Shown piece by piece: positions 1-8,185 of a stretch of DNA of 58,241 bases. The stretch lies in the NCBI GenBank assembly GCA_008086245.1, contig VSIX01000012.1, positions 1 through 58,241 of the forward strand, written 5' to 3'. Within the stretch, counting starts at the first letter, position 1, and every line of letters starts with the position of its first letter. The stretch is from Candidatus Mcinerneyibacterium aminivorans (lineage in GTDB: Bacteria; Macinerneyibacteriota; Macinerneyibacteria; Macinerneyibacteriales; Macinerneyibacteriaceae). The notes below the pieces were generated by a model. It searched no databases, was not told the origin of the DNA, and worked only from the letters and a program-made list of their open reading frames with translations. The translations under genes were made by a program, and so were the position numbers.

Positions 1-41
1 AATAAAAGAATAAGAATAACAGTTTTTTTAACTTTATTCAT
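1..41 (-). CDS. N-terminus of a secreted or membrane protein (cut by window edge)
   Basis: Reading leftward from an ATG at 41-39, the 13 visible codons give MNKVKKTVILILL, a basic start followed by a hydrophobic run, which is the beginning of a signal peptide or membrane anchor. An AAAGGAGG ribosome-binding site lies a few bases before the ATG, and a good sigma-70 promoter lies just upstream. The rest of the gene is outside the window, so no function can be given. Confidence 0.6.
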   Translation of the reverse strand, partial: MNKVKKTVILILL

Positions 42-59
42 GATCCCTCCTTTAATATA

Positions 60-87
60 ATATTAGCCCAAAATAGGTTAAAGTCAA
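60..87 (-). promoter_or_regulatory. Sigma-70-type promoter for the leftward gene
   Basis: On the minus strand TTGACT (87-82) is followed after 16 nt by TAATAT (65-60). The expected transcription start, near position 53, falls almost at the ribosome-binding site, so the leader would be only about 12 nt. Confidence 0.55.
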
Positions 88-110
88 TTTAAAAATCTGT
101 ATTAGAGTGA

Positions 111-184
111 TCTGGATTCTGTATTCTGAAATAATTAGAATTCTGTTCTTCGGTATCTGAAAAATATTTTTTCTACAGAATACT
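111..184 (+). repeat. Dispersed ATTCTG-type repeat, copy 1
   Basis: The segment opens with TCTGGATTCTG and ends with CTGAAAAAT ... TTCTACAGAATAC. The same opening and closing elements appear at 28673-28721 (TCCGGATTCTG ... CTGAAAAAA ... TTCAACAGAATATC), with a shorter inner part. A third fragment, with ATCAGAATTCTGTTATCTG, lies near 25822. Short ATTCTGTTATCTGT-like words also repeat just downstream (up to about 225). Confidence 0.45.
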
Positions 185-414
185 GAGTACAGATAACAGA
201 TAAAATACAGATAACAGACTCTGTATGTTTCAGGGTTCTTTGTTTAATCTGAAATAGATTATAATCTGAGGAGAATGGATTTTTCATGGATAGAAATATA
301 AAAAATATTGGATATTCTTTTTTATTTTGATGAAATTATTTTTAGAAAGATGGTTGAATTTCAGAGGTGAGAATTTGTACTGTAAATAGTGCAAATTACG
401 AACTTTGAATTTCG

Positions 415-435
415 AAAAATCGCGAGGTGATTTTT
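415..435. repeat. Small hairpin repeat (AAAAATCRC-loop-GTGATTTTT), copy 1
   Basis: AAAAATCGC (415-423), loop GAG, GTGATTTTT (427-435) forms a 9-bp stem with one G.U pair. Nearly identical hairpins occur at 25347-25367 and 57997-58016. The copies at 415 (reverse orientation) and 25347 also share flanking TTCGAAATT sequence, so this is a mobile or dispersed element rather than a chance stem. Confidence 0.5.
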
Positions 436-553
436 TACATACACTCACCCAATAAATGCATTCCCAAAAATACCTTGAATTAAAAGAATGTATTTTTTAT
501 AATTTATATGTTATAATTGATTTAAAGAATAGTTTCTTAATTGTTTTTAATAG

Positions 554-581
554 TTGAACTGTTTTCAATAAAAACTATAAT
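554..581 (+). promoter_or_regulatory. Promoter of the signalling/hut operon
   Basis: TTGAAC (554-559), 16-nt spacer, perfect TATAAT (576-581). Transcription should begin near 588, downstream of the possible GTG start at 582, which argues that translation starts at the ATG at 597 with only about 9 leader bases (containing GGGG). Confidence 0.7.
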
Positions 582-596
582 GTGATTGGGGTTAAT

Positions 597-1175
597 ATGT
601 TTGACAGGAAAGAAATTAAACAATTAGAAAATTTTTTGTTTAGAGAATGGTTATCTATTATCAGGCATGATTTAAATAATTACTTAACAGTAATGCTTAA
701 TTATTCAAATTTTATTGAAGAGGACAAAATAAAAGATAGACTGAAAAAATCTGTTAAAGAAACAATTACTTATTTGCAAAACAGTGCAGAAGAGAAATAC
801 GGCTTAGAAAAAAAATATAACAAACCCCTCGATGTAGAATCATTTGTTGAACTACTTAAAACTAAGCTTAATGAATTTGATCTGGATATATCAATCAAAA
901 GCAGTTTGAATTTTACAGAAAACAGTATTAATAATAGCAATCTTCATTTAATAATAGTCAGATATCTTTTGGATACTTTTAAAAAAAATGAAAGAATGTT
1001 TCTAAAAATAGAAGATAATGTTGATTATTTATGCTTAACTTTCAAATTTGAAGATTCTTTTTTTGTAAAAGAAGAAGATTTGGCTTTATTAATTATTAAA
1101 AGATATTTTAGTAAAAAATCAATTGATGTAAATTTTAAGAACGATAAAAATATTGTTATTAAAATACCATTTTAA
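597..1175 (+). CDS. Degenerate histidine-kinase-like protein (HisKA-type helix, no intact ATPase)
   Basis: A 192-residue soluble protein. Near its N-terminus is IIRHDLNNYLTVMLNYSNF, which matches the phospho-acceptor H-box of histidine kinases (H-D-L-N-N). The remainder has the size of an HATPase_c domain, but I do not see the N, G1 or G2 boxes that bind ATP, so it may act as a phosphotransfer or dimerisation partner rather than an active kinase. The ATG at 597 is preferred over the upstream GTG at 582 because the promoter places the RNA start at about 588. It is the first gene of a tight group ending with hutH-hutU. The HisKA assignment is from motif shape only; the role is inferred. Confidence 0.6.
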   Translation: MFDRKEIKQLENFLFREWLSIIRHDLNNYLTVMLNYSNFIEEDKIKDRLKKSVKETITYLQNSAEEKYGLEKKYNKPLDVESFVELLKTKLNEFDLDISIKSSLNFTENSINNSNLHLIIVRYLLDTFKKNERMFLKIEDNVDYLCLTFKFEDSFFVKEEDLALLIIKRYFSKKSIDVNFKNDKNIVIKIPF

Positions 1176-1196
1176 AAAAGAATCGGTGATAATTAT

Positions 1197-2909
1197 ATGA
1201 AAAAAATGAAAAAAAATGAAGTTTATAAATATGTGGATGAGAAGCTTAAGGAAAATGTTATTTCATTTATCCCAAATTTTTATAAAAATAATTACTTAAA
1301 AGCAAATAATTTAAAAAGTATTAAAGAGATGATTGAGTTTCTTGAAAAAAATCCTGTTATCAAGGGAAGGTTGTTGAAAATTATTAATTCGGGATATTAT
1401 TATATCCCCCATAAAATCAATACCATAAAACAGGCATTTGCAATTCTTGGACAGGAAAAAATAAAAGAAATTCTTATTAATTATAAATACCATGATTTTA
1501 TAGAAGAATTCTCCAATGTTTCCAGAGATCTTAAAATTGAAATTTATTTGTTCATTTATATTTCAGCTCATATTACCAGGTTGCTTGCCAAGATAAAGGG
1601 AAACAATAATACCCTTTATTTTTTTTCACAGATGATGTTTAGACACCTGGGAATTTTCTTTTTACCCGATATTAATGATAGCTTTCTGAAAAAAATAAAG
1701 AAATTAATATTAAATCATAATTTTGAAGATATTTATAGCTATGAAGAATCTCTGTATGGTTTAAATCATATAGACATTACCAGATATATTCTGGATTACT
1801 GGAGTTTTGATGATGGGTTTATACAAAGTACAGTAAAACCCTTTAAAAAGGATTATTTTTCCAGATTAATATTTTATGCAGAAAGGATTGCTATTTTTCT
1901 TTTTTCTGATAATGCTGGAAAATCAGAAGATTTCAAGGAGTTTATAAACGAATTCGAACGGGAAATCTTAATTTCAGGGGAGATTCTCATTGATGTTTTA
2001 TCTAAATTAAAGGGCAAAATTGATAGTATTCAACAGGAGCTGGGGCTGGAAGATAATTATTCTAAAAGAGTCAGAAACTTAATTAATATATTGGAAAGAA
2101 AAGATGACCAAAATATGAAGGATATTATTTTAGCTCTTAATAAAAGAGAAAATAAGCTTTACATGGTTGATAGCTTTATTGAAGGAATTAACAATTCAAA
2201 AATGGACACACCGACCTTAAATCCCCTGAAATATTTTTTAAAAACTTTCAATAAGTATTTTGACCTTGATAGGATGTTTTATTTTGAGCAAAAAGAGGAA
2301 AATAAATATGTTTTAAAAGAGTTTATAGCAGATAAAAAATTTAATAAATTTTTAAATAAGGAAATTAAAATAAATTTTAAAAAATATAATAAAAAAATTT
2401 TTAGAAAAAATGATAATATAAATCTAAAAAAATTTGAAAAAGAGCTTGGATATTCGAATTATTTAATAATCCCTTTAACTATTCAAAATGACACCAGAGC
2501 CTTTTTACTTATTGATAATAATATAACAAAAAAGGAATTCTCTGAAGAAATGGTTGAAAATATTAAGGAATTTGTTCAGTATTCCCAGGTGATATTTTTT
2601 GATTTATATTATAATAAATTTAGAAATGTCCAGTCTATGCTTGATGAGATCCATAAATTAGGAGTTTCTTTTAATCATATGATTAATAACTCTCTTACTG
2701 TGATATTAACTTCTACAAATATATTAAGCCATAAATTGAAAGATGAAAAAAATATTCAGATGCTTGAAAAAATCAAAAGTGCCACAGATAGGATATCGGA
2801 ATATCTGGAGAAATTTAGGGAGATAGATAATCTAAAAGATTTATCCTATCTACAGGGAATAAATATGTATGATTTGGAGAAAGGAGAATCCGATGAATCT
2901 ATGCGATAA
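1197..2909 (+). CDS. HDOD domain protein with GAF and C-terminal HisKA-like segment
   Basis: A 570-residue cytoplasmic signalling protein. Residues about 10-210 look like an HDOD domain, an HD-related fold usually without catalysis: repeated helices with NPVIKGRLLKIINSGYY and a following AFAILG stretch. Residues about 330-465 resemble a GAF sensor domain. Near residue 490 is FNHMINNSLTVILTSTNIL, an H-box-like helix very similar to that in the preceding gene (H-x-x-N-N-x-L-T-V), again with no ATPase domain behind it. It lies 21 bp after the first gene and overlaps the next by 17 bp, so the three are co-translated. The ligand and output are unknown. Confidence 0.65.
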   Translation: MKKMKKNEVYKYVDEKLKENVISFIPNFYKNNYLKANNLKSIKEMIEFLEKNPVIKGRLLKIINSGYYYIPHKINTIKQAFAILGQEKIKEILINYKYHDFIEEFSNVSRDLKIEIYLFIYISAHITRLLAKIKGNNNTLYFFSQMMFRHLGIFFLPDINDSFLKKIKKLILNHNFEDIYSYEESLYGLNHIDITRYILDYWSFDDGFIQSTVKPFKKDYFSRLIFYAERIAIFLFSDNAGKSEDFKEFINEFEREILISGEILIDVLSKLKGKIDSIQQELGLEDNYSKRVRNLINILERKDDQNMKDIILALNKRENKLYMVDSFIEGINNSKMDTPTLNPLKYFLKTFNKYFDLDRMFYFEQKEENKYVLKEFIADKKFNKFLNKEIKINFKKYNKKIFRKNDNINLKKFEKELGYSNYLIIPLTIQNDTRAFLLIDNNITKKEFSEEMVENIKEFVQYSQVIFFDLYYNKFRNVQSMLDEIHKLGVSFNHMINNSLTVILTSTNILSHKLKDEKNIQMLEKIKSATDRISEYLEKFREIDNLKDLSYLQGINMYDLEKGESDESMR

Positions 2910-3828
2910 TAAGCTTGTATCCAGTTATTTTCGTTCATCCTCGTATGAAGAAATACTTTCATCCCTGATGGATTTAATACAGCATAAGTTGAAACTTGAC
3001 AGCATTGCGGTATATGAGTTGAAAAATAACAAATTCAAAGTCAAGATAAGCAGAGGATTTAGTTCTTTTTATATTAAAAATTTTTCAAGAGGACTCGATG
3101 ATTCCCAAATTAGTCAGATTATAAACTCTCCCTTGATCACTGAGGTTAAAAATAATAATGAACTTGTAGAGAAGAGTCCTAAATATTCTCTTTTCTTTCC
3201 TCTTTTAGTTAAGAATGATAAAATGGGATTTATGTATATGGGAAGAAATTCTGAATTTAATGATGATGAGAAAAACTTTTTCCAAAATATGGGTATTATT
3301 TCAGCTTTTGTATTAAAATCCGAACTGCTGGAAGAATCTACAGGTAAACTTAATATATATGATAATAGAACAAGTGCATATAAAAATAATTATTTTTATT
3401 TAAGATTAAAAGAAGCTTTAAATAGACTTGAATATTTGGAGGAATCTTTTTCAATTTTTTATATTAAGTATAGATATTTCATAAAAGTTAAAAAAGCTTA
3501 TGGTAAGTCCAGAATTAATGAGTCTTTTAATCAAATCTTTGGTGCTATTAAAAAGAATATAAGGCCTATTGATCACATTTTTAGATTTAAGGAGGATGGT
3601 TTTGTTGTCCTTTTTGAGAACCACATTTCAAAAAATGAATTTGAAATTATTGAAACTCTTGAAACACAGCTTAATTCTATTCTGGAAAAAATAAATATAA
3701 AAACTGATATAGATATGGCTCTTTTGAATATTACAAGTACTTTAAAAATTGAAGAAATTATTAATTTGATGGAGGAAGCAATTTATAAATCCGAACGAAC
3801 AGGGAAAACTATTATAATTGAAGAATAA
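2893..3828 (+). CDS. GAF plus degenerate GGDEF domain protein
   Basis: A 311-residue protein starting at the ATG at 2893, which has GGAG 6 nt upstream; an earlier in-frame ATG (2869) has no such site. Residues about 10-140 look like a GAF domain. The rest follows the GGDEF fold: the usual 'RxGGDEFVVLL' strand-turn appears as FRFKEDGFVVLFE, so the signature Gly-Gly-Asp-Glu is replaced by Glu-Asp-Gly. A diguanylate cyclase needs that motif for GTP and metal, so the domain is probably inactive and may bind nucleotide or a partner. It ends 9 bp before hutH, which suggests a regulatory link to histidine breakdown or simple co-transcription. Confidence 0.65.
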   Translation: MNLCDNKLVSSYFRSSSYEEILSSLMDLIQHKLKLDSIAVYELKNNKFKVKISRGFSSFYIKNFSRGLDDSQISQIINSPLITEVKNNNELVEKSPKYSLFFPLLVKNDKMGFMYMGRNSEFNDDEKNFFQNMGIISAFVLKSELLEESTGKLNIYDNRTSAYKNNYFYLRLKEALNRLEYLEESFSIFYIKYRYFIKVKKAYGKSRINESFNQIFGAIKKNIRPIDHIFRFKEDGFVVLFENHISKNEFEIIETLETQLNSILEKINIKTDIDMALLNITSTLKIEEIINLMEEAIYKSERTGKTIIIEE

Positions 3829-3837
3829 GGAGTAAAT

Positions 3838-5361
3838 ATGTATGAAATTGGATCCAATCCTTTAACATTAGAAAAAGTATGGGATGTTGCAGTAAAGAAT
3901 GAGAAGGTTGTTCTTTCAAATAATGCCAGTGAAAATATAAAAAAATCCCGGAAGAGGATAGAATCAATAATGGAAAAAGATGAAGCAGTTTATGGAGTAA
4001 ATACGGGGTTTGGAGAATTTAGCAATATAAGAATATCGAAGGAAAAATTGAAGAGATTGCAAAAGAATTTAATTCTTTCACATTCGGTGGGGGTGGGTAA
4101 TAAATTTGATAAAAAAGTTGTGCGTGCAATTATGCTTCTAAGAATTAATGCTTTATCTCTGGGATATTCAGGTATATCTTTGCCGGCAGTTCAAACTTTA
4201 ATTGATATGCTGAATAATGATATTTGTCCCATTATCCCCGAGAAAGGATCAGTGGGAGCAAGTGGTGATCTCGCCCCTCTTTCTCATATGGTTCTTGTTA
4301 TGATAGGTGAGGGAAAAGCCGAGTATAAAGGTGAAATTGTTGATGCCAGAACTGCTTTAGAAAGTGCAGGCATAAAACCCCATACGCTACTTCCAAAAGA
4401 AGGGCTGGCTCTTATTAATGGCACCCAGGTTATGACTGCAGTGGGGGCTATTGCTCTAAAAAAGGCTATCGATCTATCGATTATATCGGATATAGTTGCA
4501 TCTGTTACTTATGATGCTTTGCTTGCTACCGATAAGGCTCTTGATGAAAGGATTCATAGTTTAAGACCCCATACAGGTCAAATTCATACAGCTGATAACC
4601 TAAGAAAACTTTTTTCCGAAAGCGATATTCGGGAATCGCATTTGGATTGTGAGAATGTCCAGGATGCGTATTCTTTAAGAGCGGTTCCACAGGTTCATGG
4701 AGCTTCAAAGGATACTTTAAGATACGTAAAAAGCGTTCTTGAAACAGAATTCAATAGTGTAACTGATAATCCGTTGATTTTTGAAGATGAAGCAATTTCG
4801 GGAGGCAATTTTCACGGACAGCCGGTTGCATTAGCTATGGATTATTCAAAAATAGCAGTTGCAGAACTTGGAAATATTTCCGAAAGAAGAATTAACAGGT
4901 TAATTCATCCCGCCTATAATAAGGATCTTCCATCTTTTTTAATTGAAAAAGGGGGGATTAATTCCGGTCTGATGATACCACAGTATGTTGCAGCAAGTTT
5001 GGTATCTGAAAATAAAACTTTATGTCATCCTGCCTCGGTAGATTCCATATCAACATCGGCAGGCAAAGAAGACCATGTAAGTATGGGAACAATTGGAGCG
5101 AGAAAATTTTATGAGGTTGTGGATAATGTTTACTATATTTATGCTATAGAACTTTTAAACTCAACCCAGGCTCTTGAATTAAGAAAACCATTAAAGGGAT
5201 CAATTGCTTCCCGGGAGATTTTGAATGTTGTTAGGGAAAAAATAGAATTTATTGAAAAGGACAGATATTTTAAAAAAGATATTGAGAATGCTTATAGGAT
5301 AATAAATAATGAAAATTTTATAGAAAAAATAGAAAATAAAGCAGGGAAATTAAATTTTTGA
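3838..5361 (+). CDS. hutH: Histidine ammonia-lyase
   Basis: Deaminates L-histidine to trans-urocanate and ammonia, the first step of histidine catabolism. The 507-residue length is normal for the family. GSVGASGDLAPLSHM carries the Ala-Ser-Gly triad (residues 141-143) that self-cyclises into the MIO electrophile, and VYGVNTGFG (residues 51-59) carries the conserved catalytic tyrosine. A GGAG site lies 5 nt before the ATG. hutU follows 20 bp downstream, giving a two-step hut pair; hutI, hutG or ftcD are not in the window. The family is certain. Confidence 0.97.
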   Translation: MYEIGSNPLTLEKVWDVAVKNEKVVLSNNASENIKKSRKRIESIMEKDEAVYGVNTGFGEFSNIRISKEKLKRLQKNLILSHSVGVGNKFDKKVVRAIMLLRINALSLGYSGISLPAVQTLIDMLNNDICPIIPEKGSVGASGDLAPLSHMVLVMIGEGKAEYKGEIVDARTALESAGIKPHTLLPKEGLALINGTQVMTAVGAIALKKAIDLSIISDIVASVTYDALLATDKALDERIHSLRPHTGQIHTADNLRKLFSESDIRESHLDCENVQDAYSLRAVPQVHGASKDTLRYVKSVLETEFNSVTDNPLIFEDEAISGGNFHGQPVALAMDYSKIAVAELGNISERRINRLIHPAYNKDLPSFLIEKGGINSGLMIPQYVAASLVSENKTLCHPASVDSISTSAGKEDHVSMGTIGARKFYEVVDNVYYIYAIELLNSTQALELRKPLKGSIASREILNVVREKIEFIEKDRYFKKDIENAYRIINNENFIEKIENKAGKLNF

Positions 5362-5381
5362 TAAACAGAGGAGGATTTATA

Positions 5382-7409
5382 ATGTTGAATGAAAAAATTT
5401 CAGATTCTATGGAGATCAAAATCGATTCCATTTTTGAGGAATTACCGGAGTATCCGGATTTTGAGGATGGCATAAGAAGAGCTCCCAAAAGAGAGCTGGA
5501 GTTATCCAAAAATGATATAAAGTTAGCTTTAAAAAATGCTTTAAGATATGTTCCGGAAAAATGGCATGAAAAGCTGGCTCCGGAGTTTCTCGATGAATTA
5601 CTCACTAGAGGAAGAATCTACGGATATAGATTCAGACCCGAGGGAAATATCAAAGCAAAACCTGTAAATGAATATGAAGGGAAAACCTTAGAAGGAAAAT
5701 CACTTCAGCTTATGATTGATAACAATCTTGATTTTGATGTTGCTCTATATCCATATGAATTAGTAACCTATGGAGAAACCGGACAGGTCTGTCAGAATTG
5801 GATGCAGTACTGGATTATTAAGGAATATCTAAAAAATATGGAAAAAGACCAGACTTTAGCACTGTATTCAGGGCATCCGGTGGGATTGTTTAAATCTCAT
5901 AAAGAGGCCCCTATGGTTATTTTAACAAATGGATTGATGATCGGAATGTTTGATGATTTGAAAAACTTTAACAGAGCTGCAGCCCTTGGAGTAGCAAATT
6001 ATGGTCAAATGACAGCAGGAGGCTGGATGTATATTGGTCCCCAGGGAATTGTACACGGTACCTATATGACGCTTTTAAATGCAGGAAGACTTAAATTAAA
6101 TATTCCCCAAAAGGGGGATCTAAGTGGAAAATTGTTTGTGTCTTCAGGTCTTGGGGGAATGAGCGGTGCTCAGGCCAAAGCAGTAGAAATTGCAAAGGGA
6201 GTTGGAATAATAGCCGAGGTGGATTATTCAAGAATCAAAACCAGACATGAGCAGGGATGGTTAACAGAAATTGCAGAATCTGAAGAAGAAGCTTTCACTC
6301 TGGCAAAAGAATATATGAAAAAAGAAGAGCCTGTTTCAATCGGTTTTTATGGAAATGTTGTGGATCTTCTTGAATATGCTGTTAGAAATAATGTAGATAT
6401 AGACCTTTTAAGCGATCAAACATCATGCCATGCAGCATATGATGGGGGATACTGTCCTCAGGGATTAACATTTGAAGAAAGAACGGAGATGCTGCAAAAT
6501 AACAAGAAAAAGTTTGAAGAGCTTGTAGACAAATCGCTTCAAAATCACTATAAATATATTAAAACGCTGGTAGAAAGAGGCACATACTTTTTTGATTATG
6601 GAAATAGCTTTATGAAAGCAGTTTTTGATGCAGGAGTTAAGGAAATTGCTAAAAACAAAGAAGATACAAAAGATGGATTTATTTTTCCTTCCTATGTTGA
6701 AGATATTATGGGGCCCCAGATATTTGATTATGGATATGGGCCATTCAGGTGGGTCTGTTTGAGTAATAAAAAAGAAGATCTCTTGAAAACAGATGAGGCC
6801 GCTGCCAAGTGTATTGATCCGGATAGAAGATATCAGGATAGGGATAACTATGTATGGATTAAGGAAGCAGATGAAAATGACCTGGTAGTTGGGTCCCAGG
6901 CTAGAATACTTTATCAGGATAAAATTGGAAGGGTTAAAATTGCTTTAAAGTTTAATGAAATGGTTAGAAAAGGTGAAATTGGTCCAGTAATGCTGGGAAG
7001 AGATCATCACGATACAGGAGGAACTGATTCACCATACAGAGAAACTTCTAATATCAAGGACGGAAGCAATATCATGGCGGATATGTCCGTGAATAACTTT
7101 GCCGGGGATGCTGCAAGAGGGATGACACTTTGTACACTTCATAATGGTGGAGGAGTAGGGATTTCTAAGGTAAGCAACGGAGGATTTGGTCTTGTTCTAG
7201 ATGGAAGTAAAAGAGTTGATAAAATAATTAAAAGAGCACTTTCATGGGATGTATTAAATGGAGTTGCAAGAAGAGCCTGGGCAAGAAATGAAAATTCTAT
7301 TGAAACAATTATTGAACATAATAAGGATATAGATAATAATGATCATATAACATTACCATATATAGCAGATGATGATTTAATCAATAAAACAGTAGAAGAT
7401 AAAATGTAA
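5382..7409 (+). CDS. hutU: Urocanate hydratase (long form)
   Basis: Converts urocanate to imidazolone propionate using tightly bound NAD+ as an electrophile. The 675 residues exceed the roughly 560 of the well-studied pseudomonad enzyme and fit the longer form found in several anaerobes. Visible family blocks include QNWMQYWIIKEYL, ALYSGHPVGLF, MTAGGWMYIGPQGI, LFVSSGLGGMSGAQAKA (NAD-binding), and SDQTSCHAAYDGGYCPQG. The ATG at 5382 is chosen because GAGGAGG sits 6-8 nt upstream; an in-frame TTG at 5358 overlaps the hutH stop and lacks this. Confidence 0.96.
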   Translation: MLNEKISDSMEIKIDSIFEELPEYPDFEDGIRRAPKRELELSKNDIKLALKNALRYVPEKWHEKLAPEFLDELLTRGRIYGYRFRPEGNIKAKPVNEYEGKTLEGKSLQLMIDNNLDFDVALYPYELVTYGETGQVCQNWMQYWIIKEYLKNMEKDQTLALYSGHPVGLFKSHKEAPMVILTNGLMIGMFDDLKNFNRAAALGVANYGQMTAGGWMYIGPQGIVHGTYMTLLNAGRLKLNIPQKGDLSGKLFVSSGLGGMSGAQAKAVEIAKGVGIIAEVDYSRIKTRHEQGWLTEIAESEEEAFTLAKEYMKKEEPVSIGFYGNVVDLLEYAVRNNVDIDLLSDQTSCHAAYDGGYCPQGLTFEERTEMLQNNKKKFEELVDKSLQNHYKYIKTLVERGTYFFDYGNSFMKAVFDAGVKEIAKNKEDTKDGFIFPSYVEDIMGPQIFDYGYGPFRWVCLSNKKEDLLKTDEAAAKCIDPDRRYQDRDNYVWIKEADENDLVVGSQARILYQDKIGRVKIALKFNEMVRKGEIGPVMLGRDHHDTGGTDSPYRETSNIKDGSNIMADMSVNNFAGDAARGMTLCTLHNGGGVGISKVSNGGFGLVLDGSKRVDKIIKRALSWDVLNGVARRAWARNENSIETIIEHNKDIDNNDHITLPYIADDDLINKTVEDKM

Positions 7410-7424
7410 TTTAATATACAGAAA

Positions 7425-7449
7425 GGGAGGGAATATTTTATTCCTTCCC
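7425..7449 (+). terminator. Hairpin after hutU, possible terminator
   Basis: GGGAGGGAAT (7425-7434), loop ATTTT, ATTCCTTCCC (7440-7449) make a 10-bp stem with one G.U pair, 15 bp after the hutU stop. No T-run follows, so it may be a stabilising stem or factor-dependent terminator rather than a classic intrinsic one. Confidence 0.45.
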
Positions 7450-7581
7450 CTGTTGTTAGAAAATTTCTGGTATTCTTCAATTTTTGGATTATTTAATATT
7501 TAAATATATCAAATCTGATAGGTTTTTCCAATTAAGTTAGCAAATTATTATTAATTATTTTTTTAAATGATTTTTCATAGT

Positions 7582-7609
7582 TTGATTTTTCAAGATAACT
7601 TATTATAAT
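7582..7609 (+). promoter_or_regulatory. Promoter P1 of the rimP-pnp operon
   Basis: TTGATT (7582-7587), 16 nt, TATAAT (7604-7609). It would give a leader of about 110 nt before rimP. Confidence 0.55.
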
Positions 7610-7652
7610 CTTTTTTATATAAGAAATAATGGATTTTTTCAACAAATTAGAC

Positions 7653-7680
7653 TTGCATATGCAAATCTATATGATATACT
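7653..7680 (+). promoter_or_regulatory. Promoter P2 of the rimP-pnp operon with palindromic -35 region
   Basis: TTGCAT (7653-7658), 16 nt, TATACT (7675-7680). The -35 box is part of a perfect 12-bp palindrome, TTGCATATGCAA (7653-7664), which could be a repressor or activator site. Confidence 0.5.
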
Positions 7681-7724
7681 TTTTTGCGTCAAAGGGTTGT
7701 CTTGGATTATTTAGGAGGTAAATT

Positions 7725-8165
7725 ATGAAGATTGATAAACAGATAGTAGATTTGATAAAACCCTATTTGGATAAAAAAGGTTACAGACTTTATAAAATTG
7801 AAGTTAATGATAGAAGAAAAAATGGAAATGTTAAACTTTATATAGATAGCAAAGAAGGGTCTATAAATGTAGATGAACTCCAGGAGGTAAATAGGTACCT
7901 GGGGGATATACTTGATGCGGAGGATTTAATTAAAAATTCCTATGTTTTAGAGGTTTCTTCTCCGGGGCTGGTAAGTCTGAAGACAGATTGGGATTTTGAT
8001 TTTTTTGAAGGTAGATACTGCCGTGTCATACATAAAAATGGGGAAGATAAAGGATATATAAAAGGACACTCAGATAAATTGTTAATTCTTGAAAATGATT
8101 GTCAGGAAAAGATAGAAATTAAAAGAGAACATATAAGAAAGGCGATACTAACGCTTAAAGAGTAA
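7725..8165 (+). CDS. rimP: Ribosome maturation factor RimP
   Basis: A 146-residue factor needed for 30S subunit assembly. It has the alpha/beta N-terminal domain with YKIEVNDRRKNGNVKLYID and YVLEVSSPGL, the signature of the family, and a C-terminal SH3-like barrel (about residues 85-145). An AGGAGGT site lies just before the ATG. It is first in the classic rimP-nusA-infB order, 20 bp before nusA. Confidence 0.93.
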   Translation: MKIDKQIVDLIKPYLDKKGYRLYKIEVNDRRKNGNVKLYIDSKEGSINVDELQEVNRYLGDILDAEDLIKNSYVLEVSSPGLVSLKTDWDFDFFEGRYCRVIHKNGEDKGYIKGHSDKLLILENDCQEKIEIKREHIRKAILTLKE

Positions 8166-8185
8166 AATGCTTTTAGGGAGGAAAA

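Larger units (their letters stand above)
88..553. other. Intergenic region with repeat fragments, no gene seen
   Basis: This gap between divergent genes holds no convincing coding region. It contains a CTG/ATTCTG-rich repeat (111-184) that recurs near 28673, and a short hairpin repeat (415-435) that recurs at 25347 and 57997. Two very short open frames near 273-345 have poor ribosome-binding-site spacing and are not called. Confidence 0.5.
7450..7724. other. Intergenic region with tandem promoters, no gene seen
   Basis: Very AT-rich leader region before rimP. Apart from the two promoters listed separately I see no gene or riboswitch-like structure. A GGAGG site (7711-7715) precedes the rimP start. 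Confidence 0.5.

Noticed and set aside
273-345. Tiny open frames after GAGGAG near 270
   Set aside because: The 8- and 14-codon frames have spacing unsuited to the GGAG site and no recognisable features.
5358-5381. Earlier in-frame start (TTG 5358) for hutU
   Set aside because: It overlaps the hutH stop and its first codons are the GAGGAGG ribosome-binding site of the ATG at 5382.
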